33,322 nucleotides of DNA, from contig NZ_JAAABJ010000248.1 of the NCBI RefSeq assembly GCF_009904105.1, positions 1 through 33,322 on the forward strand, read 5' to 3'. Below the pieces are notes generated by a model. That model had not been told where the DNA came from. It was given only the letters and a program-made list of their open reading frames with translations, and ran no database searches. Each line of letters opens with the position of its first letter. The first letter of the stretch is position 1. Shown here piece by piece: positions 7,435 through 14,787 of the stretch. The translations under genes were made by a program, and so were the position numbers. Source of the stretch: Elizabethkingia argenteiflava (GTDB taxonomy: Bacteria > Bacteroidota > Bacteroidia > Flavobacteriales > Weeksellaceae).

Positions 7435-7442
7435 TATCTTTG
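7435..7442 (+). promoter_or_regulatory. -7 box of the two-component operon
   Basis: TATCTTTG matches TAnnTTTG and ends 13 bp before the kinase ATG, so the transcript would have a very short leader. Confidence 0.5.
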
Positions 7443-7455
7443 CAAAATAAATTTA

Positions 7456-8235
7456 ATGGACTGGGTTATGAATCATACCAACCTTATACATTCCAACCAT
7501 CCCCTCATGCTAGCCTTTATAGTCGGATTATTAATTATAATCGCCTTTTTTGTATATAAGATCAGATGCTTACAAATAGAAAAAACAATACTACTAGACG
7601 AAAAAGAAATATTAAAAAATAAATTAAAAAATATCAATCTGGATTATATAGAAACCAAGCTCAATCCCCATCTTTTTAAGAACATCCTGAATTCTGTACA
7701 GTCCCATGCTTACCAGACCTATGTTTCTCTGGATAAATTATCCGGAGTACTCGATTATATTTTATACGAAAGTAGTGAAAGGTTTGTAACCCCGGAGAGT
7801 GAATTGGATTTTACCTTGAATCTTATTGAAATCAACAAAGTAAAAATTAATCCGCTTTTTAACTTTAGAATTAAATCTCAAATTGACAAGCTACATCCTA
7901 TCTATAAAGAAAAGGTATTGGCTCCTCTGATCACTGTAGATTTTATTGAAAATGCTTTTAAACATACTGATTTTTTGGCAGAAGATGCTTTTATTTTTAT
8001 TTTCCTCTCGCTACAAAACGGTATCTTAGAGATTAAAGTAGAGAATAAAATTTCCAATAAATCTCCTTTATTAAAAGATCACAGTGGATTTGGTAGCGGG
8101 TCTTTAGAACCTCGTCTTAAAAAACTCTATAAAAAGAATTTTTCAGTTAAAAAGGAAATACAGCACCAGGTGTATACCGCTTATTTAAAAATTAATCTCA
8201 ATGACAAATACAATCAGGTGCGTTATACTAGATGA
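7456..8235 (+). CDS. LytS/YehU-type sensor histidine kinase (His_kinase, PF06580)
   Basis: The protein has 259 residues. One N-terminal membrane helix (about 15-37) is followed by a short coiled coil (about 38-65) and the histidine phosphotransfer segment TKLNPHLFKNILNSVQSHAY, where the His of NPHLF is the phosphorylated residue. The HATPase domain shows the N-box DFIENAFKHTDF and a glycine loop GFGSGSLEPRLKKLY, an unusual form of the GIGLxNxxxRL motif. There is no extracellular or cytosolic sensor domain, so the signal is probably sensed in the membrane or through a partner. It overlaps the LytTR response regulator gene by 35 bp, so the two are translationally coupled and surely form one system. 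Confidence 0.88.
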   Translation: MDWVMNHTNLIHSNHPLMLAFIVGLLIIIAFFVYKIRCLQIEKTILLDEKEILKNKLKNINLDYIETKLNPHLFKNILNSVQSHAYQTYVSLDKLSGVLDYILYESSERFVTPESELDFTLNLIEINKVKINPLFNFRIKSQIDKLHPIYKEKVLAPLITVDFIENAFKHTDFLAEDAFIFIFLSLQNGILEIKVENKISNKSPLLKDHSGFGSGSLEPRLKKLYKKNFSVKKEIQHQVYTAYLKINLNDKYNQVRYTR

Positions 8236-8914
8236 CGAACTCCTTGCTATTCGCTATCTTACTCTTCTGTGCGAGCAAATAGAGGATATACAAATCATTA
8301 AGGTATTCAATAACCCGCAATACTTTCTCGATGAAATTCCCCATATAGATTGTGATCTTTGTATTTTAGACATTGAGATGCCTGGTATAACAGGCCTACA
8401 GGTGGCCAAAGAGTTGATTAACAAGAAAATAATATTTACAACCGCTTATAAAGAATATGCAGCAGAGGCCTTTGATCTGAATGTAGTAGATTACGTGAGA
8501 AAACCAATAAAAAAAGAGCGTTTACACCAGGCTTTCGAAAAGGCTAAAAAACTGATTAAGCCTACTAAAATAAACTATATAGAATGGAATACCCATTTGG
8601 GTAAAAGCCACATCTTTACCAACCAAATTCTCTATATCAAAACCTCGGAAATCGACAGCAGAGACAAAGAAGTTATCCTAACAGACAACTCTCGTGTTAT
8701 TCTTAAAAATATTAATTTTAAAACCTTACTTCAAATGCTTCCTCCTACAGCCTTTTCTCAGATTAATAAAAGGGAGGTAATCGCGCTAAAAGCCATACAA
8801 GTAATCTCTGCGAATGAAATCATCACCCGTATTTCTTCCGATAAAGAGCATTTCATTAGACTTTCTCTCAGCGAGGTCTATAAAAATCATCTACTAAAAA
8901 AACTGGAAAACTAG
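8201..8914 (+). CDS. LytTR-family response regulator
   Basis: The protein has 237 residues. The receiver domain (1-120) has the acidic pair Asp11/Asp12, the phospho-acceptor Asp57 in CILDIEMPGITGLQ, the switch Thr in FTTAYKEYA and Lys101 in VRKPIKKERL. The C-terminal LytTR DNA-binding domain (about 135-235) includes ILYIKTSEIDSRDKEVIL and FSQINKREVIALKAIQVIS. It is the partner of the kinase whose gene overlaps it. The CPA2 antiporter starts 130 bp downstream on the same strand and is a possible target or distal operon member. No terminator is seen in the gap. Confidence 0.9.
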   Translation: MTNTIRCVILDDELLAIRYLTLLCEQIEDIQIIKVFNNPQYFLDEIPHIDCDLCILDIEMPGITGLQVAKELINKKIIFTTAYKEYAAEAFDLNVVDYVRKPIKKERLHQAFEKAKKLIKPTKINYIEWNTHLGKSHIFTNQILYIKTSEIDSRDKEVILTDNSRVILKNINFKTLLQMLPPTAFSQINKREVIALKAIQVISANEIITRISSDKEHFIRLSLSEVYKNHLLKKLEN

Positions 8915-9044
8915 GCCTAGAAGATAAAGCCTAAAAAAAGGAAATGATTTCATTACAAAAAATCAGGTTTTTGCTACATTTTAAAAACATTAAGGTTGAT
9001 ATATTTATTTATTTTTTTGAATTTTACACACAAATAATAAAGTA

Positions 9045-11315
9045 ATGCAGAGATATAGGAATATTATTTTTTATATTGTAACCCTTATCGTATTTTCGGG
9101 ACTGATCTACTGGTTTCTAATAGAAGGAAAACAACTAGAAACAGACCAGCACCTACTATCCTCTCCATCCACAATGTCAATATGGGAAAACTTTACCGCC
9201 TCTTTCGTAATTAACCTACAACATCCCCTGTCGTTACTACTCGCACAAATTATCACGATTATCTTTGCAGCCCGCATTTTTGGGTGGATATGTATAAAGA
9301 TTAAACAGCCTTCGGTGGTGGGCGAAATGATTGCAGGGGTTGTCTTGGGCCCTTCGCTTATAGGATATCACTTTCCCGAATTTTCAAATTTTTTATTTCC
9401 CGAAGCTTCTTTAGGTAATTTACAATTTCTAAGTCAGATCGGCTTGATATTTTTTATGTTTATAGTGGGTATGGAACTGGATCTTAACATCCTCAGAAAA
9501 AAAACACATGAAGCTGTTATTATCAGCCATGCCAGTATTATCATTCCTTTTGCACTGGGCATAGGTTTATCCTATTTTATCTATCAAGAATTTGCCCCGA
9601 AGGGTGTCGCATTTAGTGCCTTTGCACTTTTTATCGCTATAGCTATGAGTATCACTGCATTTCCGGTTCTGGCGCGCATTGTACAGGAAAGAAATTTACA
9701 AAAAACAAAGCTGGGGGCAGTGGTCATTACCTGTGCAGCGATAGATGATATTACCGCTTGGTGTATTTTGGCTGCGGTAATTGCCATCGTAAAAGCAGGC
9801 TCTTTTACCAGTTCAATCTACGTGATCCTGATGGCCATTGGCTATGTATTTTTAATGATTAAAATACTTCGCCCTTTTTTAAAAAGAATTGCAGAATTAC
9901 AAACTGGAAAAGGCATTATTAGCAAATCTATTATCGCTATTTTCTTCCTCACCTTAATGATTTCAGCATATGCTACAGAGGTAATCGGCATACATGCTTT
10001 ATTTGGCGCTTTTATGGCGGGGGCCATTATGCCCGAAAACACTAAATTCAGAAATCTTTTCATTGAAAAAGTAGAGGATATATCATTAGTGGTATTACTG
10101 CCTTTATTCTTCGTTTTTACAGGGCTTCGCACCCATATCAATTTATTAAACAGCCCCCACCTCTGGGAGACAGCAGGATTCATTATCCTAACAGCGGTTA
10201 CCGGAAAGTTTATAGGCAGCGCACTGACTTCTAGGTTTATGCGCTTAAGTTGGAAAGATAGTCTCACCATAGGGGCCCTTATGAATACCAGAGGTCTTAT
10301 GGAGCTTATCGTACTCAATATCGGTTATGATTTAGGAGTATTAAGCCAAGAAATTTTTACTATCATGGTGATTATGGCCCTCTTCACTACATTTATGACA
10401 GGTCCTCTTCTCAATCTTATAAATTTTATATTCAAGGAAAAAATAACCGCTGAGGAGGAGGAAGATCGTAGCAGTAGATACAAGGTTCTTATTTCTTTTG
10501 ATACACCGGAGGCTGGCAGCACACTGCTTAAGCTTGCGGATAAATTCACCCATCGAATGAATGCTAATAAGAGTTTAACCGCCATGAAGATTGCCCCGAT
10601 ACAGGATATTCACACCTTTGAAATGGAAGACTACGAGCATCAACAATTTGCAGAGATCATCCACACTTCGCATCAATTAGAACTAGAGGTGACTACTTTA
10701 TTCAAGACCTCCAACGATATTGAAAATGAGTTGTTAAATTCCAGTAGTAAAGGCAACTATGACTTATTACTCATCATGCTGGGAAGATCTATATACGAGG
10801 GAAGTTTATTGGGAAAGCTACTGGGCTTCACTACTAAAATCATTAATCCCGATCGATTGCTCAGTACCGTTAAGGGTAAAACCTATATCTTTAACCCTTC
10901 TCCTTTTGATGACTTTACCCTACGCATACTAGACAAATCCAACATCCCAATGGGAATTATGGTGGATAAAAATTTTGAACATGCAAATCAAGTCTTTATT
11001 CCTTTTTTTGATGCCGAAGATGTTTTTCTGATTGAATATGCCAAAAAACTCATTATCAATAACGATTCTCAGATCATTATTTTAGATGCCTCAGGCCATA
11101 TACGTAAAAATATAGCGATCCGTGAACTTATAAGAAGCATAGAACAGGTAAGCCCCAACCACATCACGCTCTATCATGAAAGAAATATAGAAAAAAGTTT
11201 CTTAGCGTCCCAAGATCTTATGTTGATGAGTAGCAAGAGCTGGAAAAATCTCATTAACAGCAAAAGCCTTTGGTTATCTTATATTCCCTCTACTTTAATA
11301 TTGTCCAATCCCTAA
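9045..11315 (+). CDS. CPA2-family cation:proton antiporter with C-terminal cytosolic domain
   Basis: The protein has 756 residues. Residues 1-25 hold one hydrophobic helix; about 55-460 form the Na_H_Exchanger domain (PF00999) with some twelve membrane helices. Typical motifs are GWICIKIKQPSVVGEMIAGV, FMFIVGMELDLNIL, CAAIDDITAWCILA (the Asp-Asp ion-binding site) and GALMNTRGLMELIVLNIGYD. The C-terminal 280 residues are soluble and resemble a Usp-like nucleotide-binding region without TrkA-N, an arrangement usual in Bacteroidota members. It should exchange Na+ or K+ for protons across the inner membrane. It follows the LytS/LytTR pair and may answer to it. No frame damage is seen. Confidence 0.88.
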   Translation: MQRYRNIIFYIVTLIVFSGLIYWFLIEGKQLETDQHLLSSPSTMSIWENFTASFVINLQHPLSLLLAQIITIIFAARIFGWICIKIKQPSVVGEMIAGVVLGPSLIGYHFPEFSNFLFPEASLGNLQFLSQIGLIFFMFIVGMELDLNILRKKTHEAVIISHASIIIPFALGIGLSYFIYQEFAPKGVAFSAFALFIAIAMSITAFPVLARIVQERNLQKTKLGAVVITCAAIDDITAWCILAAVIAIVKAGSFTSSIYVILMAIGYVFLMIKILRPFLKRIAELQTGKGIISKSIIAIFFLTLMISAYATEVIGIHALFGAFMAGAIMPENTKFRNLFIEKVEDISLVVLLPLFFVFTGLRTHINLLNSPHLWETAGFIILTAVTGKFIGSALTSRFMRLSWKDSLTIGALMNTRGLMELIVLNIGYDLGVLSQEIFTIMVIMALFTTFMTGPLLNLINFIFKEKITAEEEEDRSSRYKVLISFDTPEAGSTLLKLADKFTHRMNANKSLTAMKIAPIQDIHTFEMEDYEHQQFAEIIHTSHQLELEVTTLFKTSNDIENELLNSSSKGNYDLLLIMLGRSIYEGSLLGKLLGFTTKIINPDRLLSTVKGKTYIFNPSPFDDFTLRILDKSNIPMGIMVDKNFEHANQVFIPFFDAEDVFLIEYAKKLIINNDSQIIILDASGHIRKNIAIRELIRSIEQVSPNHITLYHERNIEKSFLASQDLMLMSSKSWKNLINSKSLWLSYIPSTLILSNP

Positions 11316-11346
11316 ATTATAAAAGCTTTAACTAAAATCATCTAGC

Positions 11347-11679
11347 CTAGCCTTCGGGCGCTATCTCAATCTTTAAACCTTCTAGTTCCTCGGTAACCGG
11401 AATCTGACAACTCAATCGGCTATTTTGCTTAACATGCACCCCATCGCTATACAGTAAAGCCTCCTCTTCCTCTCCCATTTCCGGCACAGGCGTAGCGCTT
11501 AATTGGTAGCATTGACACGACGCACACATCAACATGCCGCCACAAATTCCAAAAGAGCCCTCTTCCACCAATTCATAGGCTCTAATGGTTTCCATCAAAT
11601 TCAAGGACATGTCTGTAGGTGCCATAATTTCATGTTCCGTACCCTCTCTATCTATAATGTTTATCTTAACATCCGACAT
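11347..11679 (-). CDS. [2Fe-2S] ferredoxin, adrenodoxin type
   Basis: The protein has 110 residues. The four cluster ligands follow the vertebrate/bacterial adrenodoxin pattern: Cys46-x5-Cys52-x2-Cys55 (GICGGMLMCASC) and Cys91 (SRLSCQIPV). An extra Cys57 is not a usual ligand. The loop EMGEEEEALLYSDGV is the acidic partner-binding helix. It is a soluble electron carrier. The likely reductase is the FNR at 14788-15840, also minus strand but separated by an island of about 3 kb. The -7 box TAATTTTG at 11701-11708 sits 22 bp upstream of the ATG. Confidence 0.9.
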   Translation of the reverse strand: MSDVKINIIDREGTEHEIMAPTDMSLNLMETIRAYELVEEGSFGICGGMLMCASCQCYQLSATPVPEMGEEEEALLYSDGVHVKQNSRLSCQIPVTEELEGLKIEIAPEG

Positions 11680-11700
11680 AACTTTTTTTAATATTGACTA

Positions 11701-11708
11701 CAAAATTA
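11701..11708 (-). promoter_or_regulatory. -7 box of the ferredoxin gene
   Basis: TAATTTTG on the minus strand, 21 bp before the start codon at 11679. It fits TAnnTTTG; no good -33 element was found. Confidence 0.4.
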
Positions 11709-11769
11709 CAAAAATCAAATACCTTTTTTTCAAAAATATCGCATATAAATTAATAAAGCATAGGGAGGT

Positions 11770-12117
11770 AAAAAGCGTCAGCACCTAAAAGACCTATTGC
11801 CTGATAGATACAAAACTTTATCAAATCCCCGCATTCTAATAAAAACCCCTCTCAAAATCACTTAGAGCTGCTTCAACAAAAAGACAATGACCTGAATATA
11901 TTCCTAAATAAAAGCGTACTCGGGATAAAATACACCTATAAAACCGACTAAGGACAAAATTTAAGAATAGTCCCACTGCAATATTTTCCAAAGGGATAAT
12001 CAATTAGAACACCTAAATGTACCCCGTCATAAAAGAATAGATGAATCTGAAAAAATAGACTGAAAGATCAATATATCCGATTGTAAAAATTTTTCACAGC
12101 TTCTATTAAATACTTAA
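11770..12117 (+). pseudogene. Decayed gene of unknown family
   Basis: Three plus-strand frames in succession give protein-like text interrupted by stops and shifts. They read RQHLKDLLPDRYKTLSNPR, then ELLQQKDNDLNIFLNKSVLG followed by IKYTYKTD-stop-GQNLRIVPLQYFPKG. A shifted segment with HLNVPRHKRIDESEKID and NFSQLLLNT ends at TAA 12115-12117. The stretch IKYTYKTDxGQxLRIVPLQYFPKG looks like two beta-strands and a turn, but I do not recognise the family. No complete ORF exists here. It fills the otherwise empty gap between the ferredoxin and the fimbrillin-like gene. The boundaries are approximate. Confidence 0.45.
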
Positions 12118-12174
12118 TATCTGGCCCTATGAGGCATTATTTGTAAAAAACCTAGAGTTTTAAAATATGTATAC

Positions 12175-12210
12175 ACAAAAAATCGATGCAGAAAAAAATC
12201 TGCATCGATT
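12175..12210 (-). terminator. Rho-independent terminator of the fimbrillin-like gene
   Basis: A perfect 12-bp stem (AATCGATGCAGA with TCTGCATCGATT, 12181-12210) has a 6-nt loop and is followed on the minus strand by a T-run. It lies 37 bp after the stop codon. Confidence 0.85.
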
Positions 12211-12246
12211 AAAGTTTTCCTAAGGACCTGAGCCTCTAAATAAATT

Positions 12247-13947
12247 TTATTTTTCCGCAATACATCGAATATTATATCCAGCATTAAAATTATGCTCTGC
12301 AAATTGCCCTTGACGTCTTGCCTCGTTTTGAAGGACAAGAAGAGAGCCTCCAAAAGTTGGAGATGATGACCAATAGGTCCCAGAACCTGCTCTCCACTTT
12401 AAAGATCCATCTACATTGCTGCGATAACCTGGAGCTGGAAAGGTAAGAAAAACACTTCGCTTTCTTCGGCTCACCAAAACTCCAGCTTTTGAAAAATCAC
12501 CAGCTATACCTGCTTGACTAGTAGCCCAAGCTCCTCCTATGGATCGGTACCATGTACCGGCTTTCTCCAACTGATCAAATTCTGCACTTGTTGGCACACG
12601 ATAACCCTCAGGACAAGGATCATTGGCTTCATTTTTTACAGGTTCTGTCTCTGTTCCAAGATTCCAAACATTGGCAGGTCGCTGAGGAATATTCCAGTTC
12701 CCTAGTGCGCCTGTAAACGAGTCTGGACCTGCTATAGACTCCTTTCTCCCCCATTGGTAGTATTTACCACTGGTCTCTTTAGTAGGTTTATCGGGATCAG
12801 TAGTAAAGTCAGCTCCCACGTTATGACGCATCCATATCTGACCTCCGATCAAGGCTGCAGGAATACCTTTATGGGTAAGATACCTATCCTTAGGGTGTAT
12901 CGTCAGATTAAGATCATACCTAACCCCTGGATTAATCTTAAGATCCTTAAGGGCTACAACATTTTCCATTGTCAGCGGTTTGGTATTATTCTCTCCTATT
13001 ACTAATTTTTTAATGGTAAAAGTCCCCGTTTCCGTTTCACCATTAATAATTACCTTAGAAGAAGAAGCCGTATTCTTACCCAGATTAGGGAAAGAAACAT
13101 TTGCTGTGGTCATTTTACCACTACGGTCTACTTCCCCGTTGGCCAGTTCTATAGAAGCTGTAGGATAATGCGAATCAAAAATGGCCTCTGCTTGAGCAAT
13201 AGGATATTCGGTTTCTTGGGCATCTATATTCACCACCACTTCACTAAATTTATGTTTAAATACAACATCCACAAAGTTAATCTTACTCTCGACCACTTGC
13301 ATGGTTTTCTTAAAATACATAAAATCTAGACTACCGTTCATATCCTTAATTACAGAAGATTCCAAAGCTTTGACATCACCTTCAAATTTTACAGGCGGCA
13401 GGTCTTTCTGACTATTTACAGAAAAGGAAACAAAAGTGTAGTCTTTACCACCTGGCAAATCAAATTTTGCATCCCCCTCTTTACCATGTATCAACTCTTG
13501 CTGATCTACAAATTTACCATCTGTATCATAAGCTGCTACCTGATATTTATTCCCCTTCTGAAAAGTAGAGATCTGCTCTCCTTTTTGCTGCTGCGTGGCT
13601 CCCCTTAATGATACGCCACCTGAAGCAGCTTGAGGAACCAACTCTACCTCCATATAATACCTCTCATTAATATCTACTTCCTTACGCTGGATGGCTCCGT
13701 TAGATGAAAAGTCTTTTTGATGAGACAAAGCTTTATATTTATTTGTACTTATTCCATCATAATTGGAACCCAAAACATTAAATTTAACTTGAGCGACGCC
13801 TCCTCCAGAGACGGCACTTAAATTATGAGCGTCAGACTCCGAACTTCTACATGCCGAAACGCCCAGTAATAACCCCATTAATACAGGAATAGATCCCCTA
13901 AAATTCACATAAAATTTCTTTCTATTATGTAGTGTTTGTTTTTGCAT
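12247..13947 (-). CDS. Fimbrillin-like (Mfa-like) lipoprotein with C-terminal FISUMP domain
   Basis: The protein has 566 residues. A long signal peptide ends in the lipobox GVSAC with Cys33, so the protein should be lipidated and carried to the cell surface or outer membrane. About residues 45-350 resemble the fimbrillin/Mfa-like beta-sandwich fold (FVSFSVNSQKDLPPV, VVFKHKFSEVVVNI, and an early segment with regular strands). About 365-566 is a FISUMP domain: GGQIWMRHNVG, YYQWGRKE, DPCPEGYRVPTSAEFDQL, GTYWSSSP and the closing GYNIRCIAEK. In this family the tip-type proteins carry a C-terminal adhesive domain, so an adhesin or pilus-tip role is likely by inference. It sits 52 bp behind the Gly-rich 82-residue gene and shares its strand, so it probably belongs to the same operon. 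Confidence 0.82.
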   Translation of the reverse strand: MQKQTLHNRKKFYVNFRGSIPVLMGLLLGVSACRSSESDAHNLSAVSGGGVAQVKFNVLGSNYDGISTNKYKALSHQKDFSSNGAIQRKEVDINERYYMEVELVPQAASGGVSLRGATQQQKGEQISTFQKGNKYQVAAYDTDGKFVDQQELIHGKEGDAKFDLPGGKDYTFVSFSVNSQKDLPPVKFEGDVKALESSVIKDMNGSLDFMYFKKTMQVVESKINFVDVVFKHKFSEVVVNIDAQETEYPIAQAEAIFDSHYPTASIELANGEVDRSGKMTTANVSFPNLGKNTASSSKVIINGETETGTFTIKKLVIGENNTKPLTMENVVALKDLKINPGVRYDLNLTIHPKDRYLTHKGIPAALIGGQIWMRHNVGADFTTDPDKPTKETSGKYYQWGRKESIAGPDSFTGALGNWNIPQRPANVWNLGTETEPVKNEANDPCPEGYRVPTSAEFDQLEKAGTWYRSIGGAWATSQAGIAGDFSKAGVLVSRRKRSVFLTFPAPGYRSNVDGSLKWRAGSGTYWSSSPTFGGSLLVLQNEARRQGQFAEHNFNAGYNIRCIAEK

Positions 13948-13999
13948 AATTCTAAAATATTTTTTTGGTTAAACTTGCTCCTTAAACTGAAATAAAAGG

Positions 14000-14248
14000 T
14001 TACCAATCTAAACTTGTACTTCTATCATCAGAAGTCGTCCACTCATGTTTGATTTCCGAATCAGGATTCCCTGGGCTAATTTCTCCTGGTGTACCTGGAC
14101 CTCCACCTGGACCAGGTCCAGAACCTCCAGAACCACTTGCAATCCCTTCCTCCATTTCTACGACAATTACGTTCAGTATTGGAGGGTCATAATTTTTTTT
14201 TAGAAAAACACAAGATTCTTTTGTTTTTGATTCTTTTTCTTCTTTCAT
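14000..14248 (-). CDS. Small Gly/Pro-rich protein preceding the fimbrillin-like gene
   Basis: The protein has 82 residues and no signal peptide. The N-terminus is charged (MKEEKESKTKESCVFLKK), followed by YDPPILNVIVVEMEEGIASG, a core of the type Y-x-x-P-x-x-x-V-x-x-V-E-x-E-x-G-I-A-x-G-S found in many short Bacteroidota proteins. Next comes a flexible Gly/Pro/Ser-rich run (about 38-58) and an acidic, Trp-containing tail ending in SLDW. Short proteins of this type often stand beside fimbrillin or surface-adhesin genes; their function is not established as far as I know. The gene is directly upstream of the FISUMP lipoprotein on the same strand. Direct repeats occur about 150 bp upstream. The single Cys13 and the absence of a leader make its location uncertain. 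Confidence 0.7.
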   Translation of the reverse strand: MKEEKESKTKESCVFLKKNYDPPILNVIVVEMEEGIASGSGGSGPGPGGGPGTPGEISPGNPDSEIKHEWTTSDDRSTSLDW

Positions 14249-14720
14249 ATTAAAATATCATTTTGTTATTATTTGATGTAATTTATTATTATAATAAATA
14301 TTTATGTAAAAATAAAAAAAAAATATATATAAACCCATTTTTTATTTTATTATCTCTCTACTCCATATAATAGCGATTTTTTGGGAGTTTAGAGGGAGAT
14401 GATTTTGGGAGATGAACTTTTATACAACCAAAAAATCAGTGAAAGAACTCTTACAAATAGGGAAACTCATATGTTACACCTCTTTCTGATTTACACGTTA
14501 AAAATAGAAGCAAATACCTCCCATTTATAGTGGATATAAGAAAAACATACTGCTATGTGCCGCTATGTGCGAGATGATTTAAGAGGGGCAAAACTCTATT
14601 CACCATTACAAAAGAAAATGTTTTTTTAAAACTCCTTTTTAAATCTCCGGTAAGTTTGTTACAAAAAAATTCTGCTAATACAAGCATTCTAAGTATAGAA
14701 AAAAACAGACTTAACCACTG
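14249..14720. other. Intergenic region with short direct repeats
   Basis: No gene is supported. GGGAGATGA occurs at 14394-14402 and 14407-14415 (13-bp period), with a further TTGGGAG just before. GCTATGTGC is repeated at 14552-14560 and 14562-14570 (10-bp period). The first pair could be binding sites for a regulator of the small Gly-rich gene. A minus-strand ORF at 14553-14771 includes the FNR terminator and is rejected. Confidence 0.4.
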
Positions 14721-14769
14721 AAAATAAAAAGCAAGAGGCTGACTCCAGTAATTGGAGCCAGCCTCTTGC
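14721..14769 (-). terminator. Rho-independent terminator of the FNR gene
   Basis: GCAAGAGGCTG pairs with CAGCCTCTTGC, and CTCCA with TGGAG inside (14731-14769), followed on the minus strand by TTTTTATTTT. It lies 19 bp beyond the stop codon. Confidence 0.88.
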
Positions 14770-14787
14770 ACTTAATGCAATCTTTTT

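Noticed and set aside
9842-10318. 158-residue ORF antisense to the antiporter
   Set aside because: It is a shadow of a strongly supported membrane protein gene.
12114-12353. 79-residue minus-strand ORF
   Set aside because: It overlaps the end of the FISUMP lipoprotein in another frame and contains the terminator at 12175-12210.
14553-14771. 72-residue minus-strand ORF
   Set aside because: It starts inside the FNR terminator hairpin and resembles nothing.
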